A stretch of DNA of 39,189 nt from Bacteroidales bacterium (lineage in GTDB: Bacteria; Bacteroidota; Bacteroidia; Bacteroidales; UBA932). The stretch spans positions 1 to 39,189 of the forward strand of contig SUYY01000021.1 in the NCBI GenBank assembly GCA_015060205.1. Reading direction: 5' to 3'. A program made the position numbers and the translations under genes. Below the pieces are notes generated by a model. The model saw nothing but the letters and a program-made list of their open reading frames with translations. It ran no database searches and was not told the origin of the DNA. Below, one piece after another: positions 7,796-15,901 of this stretch (positions are counted from its first letter, which is position 1; each line of letters opens with the position of its first letter).

Positions 7796-9700
7796 TTATT
7801 TCTTGAAGAATCCGAGGGTGGATTTTACAGCACGCCAAGAAGATTCGTTCTCAAGGGCGTTTATCATTCCGCTTCCTTTCACCCACATGCCTGTCGATCC
7901 GCCGCCGTCAAGGTTCATCGCGTGTACGCATCCGATGCTCTTCATTATAGGGCCGAGTTCCTTCATATATGCACCGTCGCTTGCCGCGATTCGTCCGTCG
8001 CAGACGAAGAGAACTATCTTGCCGTCAGAAGTCACACCCACAGCGGTTCTGTCGGGTTTATATGAATATACATTGGATTCATTCCAACATTCGTAGTTGG
8101 TGTAGAAATGCTTGCCATCAACATATGAGTTGTCTGCTGCTACCTTTCCATCGTAGAGCACCATAGGTCCGCAACTCAGGGCATAATATGGTTCCCATGA
8201 ACTTGCCTCTACTGGCGATGTTGAAGTCACCTTTCCGTATTTTGCCTGTCCTACCACGTTGGTCTGTGGTCTGTTGTAATAGTAGAATGTACCCTGTTGA
8301 GGGACGCCTACCCAGTATGCTCCGGCCTTGCCGTTCTTATCCACTCCGATAATCGCACGGGTTACCTGATACAGTTGATTGTCTGTTGCCCAATAGCATC
8401 CTTCGATTTCGCCATGCCACTGCTGAGTCATCTTTCCTTCTGTCATGATGACGCCGATGTTGTAGTTTCCGAAGATTGCACCGTTGATAAGCACCTGACA
8501 TCCTTCTGCCGCCTCTGCCTGAGCCTTGATTGTCTTCTTTGAGCCAACCGCTTCAGGGTAAAACACCTTGAAATCCACTTTTGCAGGATCGGCGATTGCA
8601 TACCACGCATTGAAGTTTCGTCCGTTAAGTTGCGATGTGGTCTTGTATATCTCTATGCCGTCCGCGAGTTCTTTATATGCCTGTTTTTCCCAGGTGAGAT
8701 TGACTTCTTCAGGCTGGGCGTCAAGTTTTACAGGCTGTGGATTGCTATAGAGATATGTATCACCGTCCTTGATGAATGCACTCATCTGGTATTCCTTGCC
8801 ATCCTCAAGATATGCGTTCGGAACAACCTGAAGGATTTCCGTCTTTGCGCTGATGGCGGGTCCGAGAACTTTTATGTCTTTCACTGTCGGGGCACCGCTT
8901 TCGCTGAAGCATATTCCATGCTCAGGATTGCTTCCGGAAACCTTCTCCACCTTGTATGAAACGGCGATATAGGCATATGAGGTCTTTACTTCTGTGACCA
9001 CCGGCACCTTTGACATGTCAATGAGCGTGATGACAGAAGATGCTGTAACCTTTGAATCGTTTACAAGGCTTTCACCGGCAGCCTGTACTGCGAATACGTA
9101 AGAAGAACCAGTAGCAAGGCCTGTAACCTCATGAGTGGTGACATCTGCGTTCACAGAAGCGGCAGGTTCGCCGAAGGTCTCTGCGGAAGCATCTTTCATA
9201 TAGATGTTGAAGCCCTTTTCATCAGTGGAATTATCTTTCCATGTCAGAGTGACCGAGGTGTTTGAAGACTGCACCGCCTCGACATCAGATGGAGCGGCAA
9301 CCTTCCGGCCACCCTCGAGATTTCCCATGCCTTCGCGGTCGAGAACCTTGTAGTCATTCAGATAGACGATCTTGGCGTGAAGCGTGATCTCGTCCGAGAT
9401 TGCCTGGACTCCGAAGTCATATGATGCTCCTGAAGCGAGGTCTGTGAATATATATTCCGTAACGTCTGCATCCACGGTCTCGATCGGTGACACATGGTAC
9501 GGATCGTTCTCTCCACGGAGATATATCCTGTAGCCCTTCTCACCCTTGGCGTTGTCGGTCCAGGTGAGTCTGACGGTTGTAAGGTCGGTCTGCTCGACCT
9601 TGAGTTCTGTGGCATCTGCCAGTACGCTGCTTTCTCCGGAAGATTTTTCCGAACATGCTATGGAAGCGGCGAGTGCGAGGATGAATATGATTCTTTTCAT
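7796..9700 (-). CDS. FN3-containing phosphodiester glycosidase (NAGPA/DUF2233) lipoprotein
   Basis: 634 residues. Lipoprotein signal MKRIIFILALAASIAC (lipid Cys16). Two fibronectin III domains follow (about 29-115 with VRLTWTDN..GYRIYL, and about 136-222 with VTLTWKDN..GFNIYM), then a linker domain. The C-terminal part (about 380-634) matches the NAGPA/DUF2233 fold found in the human mannose-6-phosphate uncovering enzyme: NGAIFGNYNIGVIM, YYALSCGPMVLYDG, VGVTSDGKIVLFVCDG and the signature NLDGGGST at 596-603. Family members cleave GlcNAc-1-phosphodiester or related phosphodiester bonds. Its presence in a PUL suggests a glycan with sugar-phosphodiester links. It is 12 bases after the upstream gene in the operon and 3 bases before the next. 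Confidence 0.82.
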   Translation of the reverse strand: MKRIIFILALAASIACSEKSSGESSVLADATELKVEQTDLTTVRLTWTDNAKGEKGYRIYLRGENDPYHVSPIETVDADVTEYIFTDLASGASYDFGVQAISDEITLHAKIVYLNDYKVLDREGMGNLEGGRKVAAPSDVEAVQSSNTSVTLTWKDNSTDEKGFNIYMKDASAETFGEPAASVNADVTTHEVTGLATGSSYVFAVQAAGESLVNDSKVTASSVITLIDMSKVPVVTEVKTSYAYIAVSYKVEKVSGSNPEHGICFSESGAPTVKDIKVLGPAISAKTEILQVVPNAYLEDGKEYQMSAFIKDGDTYLYSNPQPVKLDAQPEEVNLTWEKQAYKELADGIEIYKTTSQLNGRNFNAWYAIADPAKVDFKVFYPEAVGSKKTIKAQAEAAEGCQVLINGAIFGNYNIGVIMTEGKMTQQWHGEIEGCYWATDNQLYQVTRAIIGVDKNGKAGAYWVGVPQQGTFYYYNRPQTNVVGQAKYGKVTSTSPVEASSWEPYYALSCGPMVLYDGKVAADNSYVDGKHFYTNYECWNESNVYSYKPDRTAVGVTSDGKIVLFVCDGRIAASDGAYMKELGPIMKSIGCVHAMNLDGGGSTGMWVKGSGMINALENESSWRAVKSTLGFFKK

Positions 9701-9712
9701 ATGGTGTTCTTT

Positions 9713-12658
9713 TTATTTCTTGAGAGGGGAGTTGATTATGAACTGGCAAAGTTCATGGTACATTTCAATGTCCGCAGCCGCTTTTGAGGTTGCAAGTTCA
9801 TGCATAGCATCAGAACCGGAATATAGGACGATTGGTTTCTTGCCGTATATTCCATAAGTAACAGCGGCATCCAGATATGCTTTAAGGTTGTCTTTGTTCC
9901 TTTTGCCTTTTGCATTGACCGTACCGTCCGTTCTATAATAGAGAATTGATGATCCGCCTTGACTCTGGTTTTCTCCGTGGCTTCCTTCGAATTCGATTTC
10001 CATACCCATTCCGTACTTGTTGATATAGCCATCGCATGTTGTAGACCATGAACGGGAATCGCTGTAGTCCCAATATTCTCCCGGCTGCAGGATGGCGAGG
10101 TCAAAACCGAAATCCTTCCAGCCGATAAGGGCGTCGTTGTGTCTCTGGTCACTGGACTGGTATCCATAAGGTATCCAGTAGAAGCCTTCCTTGTAGCCAT
10201 GACAGTAAGTCGCTACTTTCGGAAGAACAGTAGACCACTCCTTGTATTGATTATTATAGTTTGATAGGGTCTCCTGAAGGATATAGAAGCCAGCAAGTTC
10301 TATATACTGATATTTCTTCGCTGCGAACTGTGCACGCACCTGGTCAATCATCCATTTGTATGCCCTGATACGACCTGATGCTGTGGAGAAATTGGCGGTG
10401 CTTCCGTCTTCATATTTTCCCCAATATGTCTTTGAAGATGATTTGTTTGTGAATACGTCGCAGTATATAGGATCCGGAAGGACGAATACCACATATCTCT
10501 TTGTCTTAGGTGCGCCGATTTCCTTTGCAGCCTCTGCGATGCAGTCGTCCAATGCCTGAAAACCGTTGTTTTCATCAAACCAGTAACTTATCAGTTCGGA
10601 CCACTCCTGTTTGCGTCCCGAGTGTCTTCCGGAGTCGTCATAGTTCAATGTGTAGTCCCTTATTTCGAAATCCAGAGCGAGGAAAGCATCAAAGAGATAG
10701 TGCAATGTGCCCGCCTTGTCTCTGTACAAAGCATGAGAAGCAAACCTGTTCTCGTCCCAGTAAGTCGGAACCCTCCAAGGGTTTCCTCCATAGCAGAGGG
10801 TCATATCTGACCACGAAGGAATTGCTGTACGGTTCTTTTCCCAGTCGAATAGTTCGGTGGTAGGCTCGATGATAAGTACTTCCTTTGCTACGATATCGGA
10901 ATTCCTTGACATTGATGCACTGTTGACAGCCTGTACTCCGAGGTAATATGTCTTGCCGTATTCGAGTTGCTTGAGGAAGGTGTGCGAACGGTCGTTTACT
11001 CCCTTCACTGCGCAGAAGTCCTTGCTCCACTTTTCATCGCTCTCGCGTATATATACATTATAACCGGTGGCAACGCTTGAATAGCACTGCCAGGTGACGG
11101 TTGCCTGCTGTCCGTTGAGTGATACGGACACCTGTTCCGGTGTGAGACATTCGTTAGCACCGGCATCAAAGTCCAGAAGGTCTTCCCATGTCATTGCGAC
11201 GAAAGGATCGAAATAGACAATCTCTGAATCGTTTACCGAGTCTTCAATCGTATATTGGTCTTTCTTCACATTCTTCTTTGCCTGTATTCCGAACTCATAT
11301 GTGTGTCCTGCAATAATGGTTGTGGTGTATGAGGTCGCGTTTGCATCCAGAATAGCGGTGTTCACTGTGCCTCCAACTTCCTTTTTCCAGAACATCTGCT
11401 GCTGTGCGGATCCGGTATTGTTCCTCCATGTTACGGTCACCTGTGTTTCGCTTATCTGCTCGATTGATACCGGTGTCGGTGGAATACAGCGGTCTCCATT
11501 TATCCAGACATTTTCTGCCCAGACTATTTCAGAAGGCTTTTGGCTGGTGCCTGTCTTGAGGGTCTGGACACCAAAGTCGTAATATTTATCGATTTCGAGT
11601 CCGTCGACAGTATACGAGGTCGCTGATATGTCGTTTACGTCAATGGTCTTCAGAACCTCAGTGTTGCCGGATTTTCTAACATGTATCCGGTATCCTGCGC
11701 GAGGGTCTGTCTGCCCTGAAGGTATGGTGTAATCCCATGTCCATGAGACATTTGCGTTCATCCAGTTTCCTGCCGAAGCGCTCACACTTGTAGGTTCGGC
11801 GATTGAGTTCCAACTGAATGATATGTTGGATGGAAGTTTAAACAGAAGGTAGTTGTCGTTCCTTTTGAGTTCAAGTTTTTTGCTGGAACTGTACACGCTC
11901 TTCAGATAAGGCGACCATGCACTGGTCAGAATTATGTCAAAGCCGGAATATGTTCCCGGATATACAACAAAGTTGAAAGTCTTGCCGCCGGTGTTTGGAA
12001 GACCGGAGTTGAATTCCACGTAGTTCTTTCCATTGGGCGAAGATACAACTTCAGGCTCTCCGTCGTTATAGTCTATGGTAGCCTCTCCGGACATCATCAT
12101 CTTTGTGTCCTTGCTTACAAGTTTGATGGAACCCACATTATTTGACGGGTTCTTGATGGCGAGGATTGCTCCTACATTCTTGAAAAACAGTCTGGCACCC
12201 TCGGATTTTGCAACGGCGAGATTGACTCCGTCCGCAAACGACCCTTCCACCGGAGTCTGTACGGTCGGAAGGACGGTGGTTATATAGCCCATATCCGTTG
12301 ACATGGTTGCTCCTTCATATGGCGGATAGACAGCATGATAAGTATCCGACAGAGGTGTCATCACCATGAAGTCTGCCAAGGCACGGTTGTCCTGTACCGC
12401 TGTGGCATGTGAAGTGACGCCATTTGTTGTACCCGAGAACACCATAATACGGTCCTCGTCGCTCCAATGTACGCCCTTGCCGTCTGTGTGGAGCGTGGTC
12501 TTTGATGTAGGTTCGTCAGCAGAATCGTCTACATGGGCGGTAAATACCACCTCTACCGCCTCGCCGCTGTATTTGCGGTCGGTTTCTTCCTGTATGCAGG
12601 ATATTGTGCCCGCAACTGCCAGCAGGCACGCTAAAGTCTTAAGCCCATTCTCCATCAT
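9713..12658 (-). CDS. Fimbrillin-like / FN3 x3 / DUF4855 modular lipoprotein (paralog 2)
   Basis: 981 residues, first gene of the minus operon. Lipoprotein signal with Cys21 (LLAVAGTISC). Residues about 30-275 look like a fimbrillin-type domain (SKTTLHTDGKGVHWSDEDRIMVF, YHAVYPPYEGA, FFKNVGAILAIKNPSN), usually seen in Bacteroidota pilus or surface proteins. Three fibronectin III domains follow (about 285-385, 393-490, 510-600; each with SWTWDY, TVTWRNN or TVTWQCY and GYRIHV, QMFWKK or GYNVYI). The C-terminal DUF4855 domain (about 605-981) has GFYILQE (E796), EGFYWIPYG, ILQPGEYWDY and GMEIEFEGSHGE (E887, E889, E891, H894). The modules suggest a long surface protein that presents the DUF4855 unit far from the outer membrane. 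The fimbrillin call rests on pattern recognition only. Confidence 0.75.
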   Translation of the reverse strand: MMENGLKTLACLLAVAGTISCIQEETDRKYSGEAVEVVFTAHVDDSADEPTSKTTLHTDGKGVHWSDEDRIMVFSGTTNGVTSHATAVQDNRALADFMVMTPLSDTYHAVYPPYEGATMSTDMGYITTVLPTVQTPVEGSFADGVNLAVAKSEGARLFFKNVGAILAIKNPSNNVGSIKLVSKDTKMMMSGEATIDYNDGEPEVVSSPNGKNYVEFNSGLPNTGGKTFNFVVYPGTYSGFDIILTSAWSPYLKSVYSSSKKLELKRNDNYLLFKLPSNISFSWNSIAEPTSVSASAGNWMNANVSWTWDYTIPSGQTDPRAGYRIHVRKSGNTEVLKTIDVNDISATSYTVDGLEIDKYYDFGVQTLKTGTSQKPSEIVWAENVWINGDRCIPPTPVSIEQISETQVTVTWRNNTGSAQQQMFWKKEVGGTVNTAILDANATSYTTTIIAGHTYEFGIQAKKNVKKDQYTIEDSVNDSEIVYFDPFVAMTWEDLLDFDAGANECLTPEQVSVSLNGQQATVTWQCYSSVATGYNVYIRESDEKWSKDFCAVKGVNDRSHTFLKQLEYGKTYYLGVQAVNSASMSRNSDIVAKEVLIIEPTTELFDWEKNRTAIPSWSDMTLCYGGNPWRVPTYWDENRFASHALYRDKAGTLHYLFDAFLALDFEIRDYTLNYDDSGRHSGRKQEWSELISYWFDENNGFQALDDCIAEAAKEIGAPKTKRYVVFVLPDPIYCDVFTNKSSSKTYWGKYEDGSTANFSTASGRIRAYKWMIDQVRAQFAAKKYQYIELAGFYILQETLSNYNNQYKEWSTVLPKVATYCHGYKEGFYWIPYGYQSSDQRHNDALIGWKDFGFDLAILQPGEYWDYSDSRSWSTTCDGYINKYGMGMEIEFEGSHGENQSQGGSSILYYRTDGTVNAKGKRNKDNLKAYLDAAVTYGIYGKKPIVLYSGSDAMHELATSKAAADIEMYHELCQFIINSPLKK

Positions 12659-12718
12659 AGTCCTGTTGTGAATTAAATTGTTCTGTAGATGCGCTCAAGA
12701 CAGGTGAGTCCATCACTA

Positions 12719-12735
12719 TGTCGATCACCTCGACA
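12719..12735. promoter_or_regulatory. Small perfect inverted repeat, possible operator or leader hairpin
   Basis: tgtcga and tcgaca flank a 5-nt centre (tcacc). It lies in the probable leader of the minus operon, 60 bases from its start codon. It may bind a regulator such as the GntR-type protein or form RNA structure; only its symmetry is visible. Confidence 0.3.
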
Positions 12736-12833
12736 GTCGGAGGTTTATAAAAAATTTGAAATACCAGGTCTTTGTTTTGATGCATTTTTGCTCAATTTGA
12801 ATAATAATATGCCCGTTTTTGTAAATGGCGGCG

Positions 12834-12865
12834 CAAAAATACAAAAAAAGTCTTGGTATTTGCAA
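12834..12865 (-). promoter_or_regulatory. Possible promoter of the minus-strand operon
   Basis: On the minus strand, TATTTTTG at 12841-12834 matches TAnnTTTG, with a TTG at 12865-12863 (21-nt spacing, slightly long). It overlaps the plus-strand promoter, giving a compact divergent control region. It implies a leader of roughly 170 bases for the fimbrillin-like gene. Confidence 0.45.
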
Positions 12866-12882
12866 GAAAATGCGTACTTTTG
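12853..12882 (+). promoter_or_regulatory. Bacteroidota promoter of the plus-strand operon
   Basis: TTG at 12853-12855, 19 nt, then TACTTTTG at 12875-12882. Both boxes and the spacing fit the Bacteroidota -33/-7 consensus. The MFS start codon is 46 bases downstream of the -7 box. Confidence 0.75.
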
Positions 12883-12928
12883 CACCACACTACACCACAC
12901 ATAATTTAAAATTCACATTTTCAACGAA

Positions 12929-14197
12929 ATGAAAGGTACACATAAGCATTACAAATGGGAAGTTCTCGCCCTCCTCTGGATGGCATACCTTCTTAACCAG
13001 GCAGATCGCCAGGTGTTCAATACCGTGCTTCCTGCAATCCGTGATTCTTTGGGAATCGGAGACACTGAAGTCGGAATGATCGCGACCATATTCAATCTTT
13101 GTTATGCTTTCATGGTTCCTCTCGGTGGCCTTGCAGGAGACCGTCTCAGCCGCAAGTGGGTGACAACGATCGCTATCCTTTTCTGGAGTGTCGCTACAAT
13201 GTTTACCGGTCTTGCTACAGGAGTCGTGATGCTGATTCTTCTCCGAAGTGTGGCTACAGGTGGTGGAGAGGCGTTCTTCGGCCCTGCGAACTATTCGCTC
13301 CTGGGACAATATCATACAGATACACGTGCGCGCGCAATGTCCATCCATCAGACATCTTATTATGTGGGTGTGATTCTGGCTGGATGGCTTGCCGGATATA
13401 TCGCTGACAAACTCGGTTGGGAGTATTCGTTCATAATCTTCGGTGCTGCGGGTGTTGTGTGGGGTATTGTGATGGCGATAAGACTGAAGGACAAGAAGGA
13501 TCCTCACGTCGCTGCCGCTCCTCAGGATGACAAAGAGACTGTCGCTCCTCAGGATGACAAGCCCGGTATATTCGACGGCTTCAAGACCGTGTTCACCACA
13601 CCGACCGCCCTTGTCCTTACAATCGGCTTCAGCGGCTTCATCTTCGTCATCACCGGATATATGACATGGGTGCCTGCATTCCTTCAGGAGGAATTCGGCC
13701 AGACTCAGGCAGCCGCAGGTTTCAACTCGATGTTCTGGACATACCTCGCTGCATTCCTCGGAGTGCTTCTCGCGGGAACGTTGTCTGACAAGATCGCCAT
13801 CCGTGACCGCAAGGTGCGCATGGTAATCCAGGGCGTGGGTCTCATCCTCGGCGCAGCATTCCTCTTCTTTGTCAGCGGAGACATGGCCCTCTGGCTCATC
13901 TACTTCTGCTTTGCTGGCTGGGGCTTCTTCAGAGCGTTCTTCGACGCAAACATATATACAGTATTATATGATGTGACACCATCCAGACTTCACGCTTCCT
14001 GCTCAAGCGCCCTCATCACAACCGGTTTCGCGGTAGGTGCTCTGGCTCCGGTGATTCTTGGAGCGATGAAGGAAAGCATGGGAAGCCTTTCGGCGACTTT
14101 CCCTGTGCTCGGAGTAGTATGGATCGTATGTGGAATCCTGATGCTTATTGTCAGCAGGACACATTATCAGAAGGATTACGATAAAATAAACAAATAG
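12929..14197 (+). CDS. MFS sugar transporter
   Basis: 422 residues, mostly hydrophobic, with about 12 membrane segments in two halves and a charged cytoplasmic loop in the middle. The N-terminal half has LNQADRQVFNTVLPAI and GGLAGDRLSRKW, the usual MFS motif after segment 2, and resembles the hexuronate/anion-cation symporter branch. The central loop carries a short duplication (PQDDKETVAPQDDK). As the first gene of the long operon, two bases ahead of a sugar isomerase, it probably brings the free sugar released in the periplasm into the cytoplasm. The substrate cannot be told from sequence alone. Confidence 0.85.
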   Translation: MKGTHKHYKWEVLALLWMAYLLNQADRQVFNTVLPAIRDSLGIGDTEVGMIATIFNLCYAFMVPLGGLAGDRLSRKWVTTIAILFWSVATMFTGLATGVVMLILLRSVATGGGEAFFGPANYSLLGQYHTDTRARAMSIHQTSYYVGVILAGWLAGYIADKLGWEYSFIIFGAAGVVWGIVMAIRLKDKKDPHVAAAPQDDKETVAPQDDKPGIFDGFKTVFTTPTALVLTIGFSGFIFVITGYMTWVPAFLQEEFGQTQAAAGFNSMFWTYLAAFLGVLLAGTLSDKIAIRDRKVRMVIQGVGLILGAAFLFFVSGDMALWLIYFCFAGWGFFRAFFDANIYTVLYDVTPSRLHASCSSALITTGFAVGALAPVILGAMKESMGSLSATFPVLGVVWIVCGILMLIVSRTHYQKDYDKINK

Positions 14198-14199
14198 AA

Positions 14200-15663
14200 A
14201 TGAAAGTTGAATTAAAGGCGAGAAAGCCGAAAGCAGGAGTGCTGCTTATCGCATCTCCAAGATTCAAGAATCTGTATGGTCCTCAGAGAGGAACCTACGG
14301 TGAAAGAAAAGAAAAAGCGGTCAAGGAAATCATGGACACCATGGGCTTCCTTGATCTGGTGTATCCCGGCATTACCTATGACAGGGAGGACGCCCAGAAG
14401 GCAATGGACCTTTTCTACAATGAGAAGGTGGATTTCATTTATGCAGAGTTCCTTTCATGGAGCGAGGATTTCGCATGGATCAGATTCCTCCGCGACTGTC
14501 CTGAAATTCCTATCATATTCTGCAATGTAGCCAAGCCAAAGATGACTTTCGAGACCACCCTCGACGAGGATGACTTCATCGATTATCTCTGCGCCGGTAC
14601 ACTTGTAGGTTCGCTCGAAGGCTCTGGAAGCATCAAGAGAGTTCCCCGCAAGAATGTCAAGACCGTCATGGGTACCCGTGAGCAGGTGACAGAGCAACTC
14701 AAGGTCTATGCGAACGCCGCGAAGACAAGGGCAATTCTCCGCAACTCGACAGTAGGTCTGATGGCCAATATGAACGAGGCCATGTGGAGTACCTATATCG
14801 ACAACTACGACCTCTTCACCAAGATCGGTCCGGAGATTCACTATCTTCCATACAGCGACTACGGCATCGAACTGGAAAACCTCACTGACGAGGAAGTTCA
14901 GGAATATGCTGACGAACTGACAGGCAAGTACGAAATGATGAGCGATGTCGAATACGACAAGTTCCTCGGCTGTGTAAGGGCGACACTCGGTATCAAGAAA
15001 CTCGCCGAGAAGAACGACATCGACTGCTATGTATATAATGATATAGACCAGGCTACCTTCAAGACAGCAGGATGCCGCGCAGGATTCTATCCGCAGTGGT
15101 TCAACGAGAATGTGAGCGTACTTGTACCTGAGGCTGACATAGGAGCAGGTCTGATCACCTACGTCCTTAAACTCATGACAGGAAAGAACGTGAACTTCAT
15201 CGAGCCTTTCCATATCGAGGACGACTTCGGAACATTCGCAGGCGGTCATGCCGGTCCGAACGACCACAACGACCCTCAGTGGCAGCAGAACGTCATAATC
15301 TCACGCGATGTGCGTTTCGCAAAGACTCATTGGAAATATGCAGGAGCGCCATTCGCATGGAACCGTTTCAGCCCTGGCATGAAGACCGTTGCAGGTCTCT
15401 ATGAGGAGGACGGCAGATACAAACTCATCACCTTCATGGCAGAGAGCCTTTCGGAAAAGGACACTCCGCAGAGCGACAAGAAGCATCTTCTTGCAACATA
15501 CAGCCACTCCATCTTCAGACCGGAGGTGCCTGTGAAGGAACTTTGGGAGCAGGTTCTCCGCATCGGCGCGACACAGCACTATGCGATCGTCGACGGTGAC
15601 TGGCGCAAGGAACTCGAAGACTTCGCCCAGATGATGGGATTCGAATTCTATAGTATAAAGTAA
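14200..15663 (+). CDS. L-arabinose/L-fucose isomerase family protein
   Basis: 487 residues, cytoplasmic, no signal peptide. It has the fold signatures of AraA/FucI aldose-ketose isomerases, which use a divalent metal. Candidate ligands and catalytic residues are E311 (VPEADIGAGL), E340/D341/D342 (HIEDDFGTF), H350 (GGHAGPND) and H460 (TQHYAIVDGDW), in the order and approximate spacing of AraA Glu, Glu, His, His. Length is close to AraA (about 500) and shorter than FucI (about 590). It is not a close copy of either, so the sugar is unknown. The ATG is two bases after the MFS stop, and ROK kinase and PMI-like genes follow, which fits conversion of the imported sugar to a ketose before phosphorylation. 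Confidence 0.8.
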   Translation: MKVELKARKPKAGVLLIASPRFKNLYGPQRGTYGERKEKAVKEIMDTMGFLDLVYPGITYDREDAQKAMDLFYNEKVDFIYAEFLSWSEDFAWIRFLRDCPEIPIIFCNVAKPKMTFETTLDEDDFIDYLCAGTLVGSLEGSGSIKRVPRKNVKTVMGTREQVTEQLKVYANAAKTRAILRNSTVGLMANMNEAMWSTYIDNYDLFTKIGPEIHYLPYSDYGIELENLTDEEVQEYADELTGKYEMMSDVEYDKFLGCVRATLGIKKLAEKNDIDCYVYNDIDQATFKTAGCRAGFYPQWFNENVSVLVPEADIGAGLITYVLKLMTGKNVNFIEPFHIEDDFGTFAGGHAGPNDHNDPQWQQNVIISRDVRFAKTHWKYAGAPFAWNRFSPGMKTVAGLYEEDGRYKLITFMAESLSEKDTPQSDKKHLLATYSHSIFRPEVPVKELWEQVLRIGATQHYAIVDGDWRKELEDFAQMMGFEFYSIK

Positions 15664-15666
15664 TCC

Positions 15667-15705
15667 CACTGTCATTTCGAGCGACCGAAGGGAGTCGAGA
15701 AATCT
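15667..15705 (+). repeat. Dispersed intergenic repeat (gtcatttcgagcgaccgaag type)
   Basis: A copy of a common Bacteroidota intergenic repeat: cactgtcatttcgagcgacc, then gaagggagtcgagaaatct. It begins right after the isomerase stop. Related units occur at 27451-27490 and 28940-29056. Confidence 0.65.
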
Positions 15706-15734
15706 AAAAAAGTAGTGTAATAATATATAATAAA

Positions 15735-15844
15735 GTATCAACCCTGTCGGCACAGCCGAACCGGTTCTTCTGAACCGGAGTCCCTCCCCGGGGGAGGGAT
15801 TTAGGGAGGGTCTTCGTTAAAACTCATTGTCAGAACAGACAATG
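15735..15844 (+). repeat. Cluster of inverted repeats between isomerase and PMI-like genes
   Basis: Three small stem-loops follow one another: ccggttc/gaaccgg at about 15760-15778, tccctcc/ggaggga at about 15780-15800, and cattgtc/gacaatg at 15825-15844 with a 6-nt loop. None is followed by a convincing T run. The stretch could attenuate or stabilise the operon mRNA. No promoter motif of the TAnnTTTG type was found before the next gene. Confidence 0.45.
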
Positions 15845-15901
15845 GTGGTTAGCGGGACAGGTACAAGCAAAGGATTTAATAATAAACAAATATTCAAGAC
15901 A

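Noticed and set aside
12661..12852. Riboswitch in the minus operon leader
   Set aside because: Only a small palindrome is visible and no known riboswitch core could be recognised.
15827..15901. Earlier start for the PMI-like protein
   Set aside because: The upstream codons pass through a hairpin (15825-15844) and give an unrelated leader; the protein sequence typical of the family begins at 15902.
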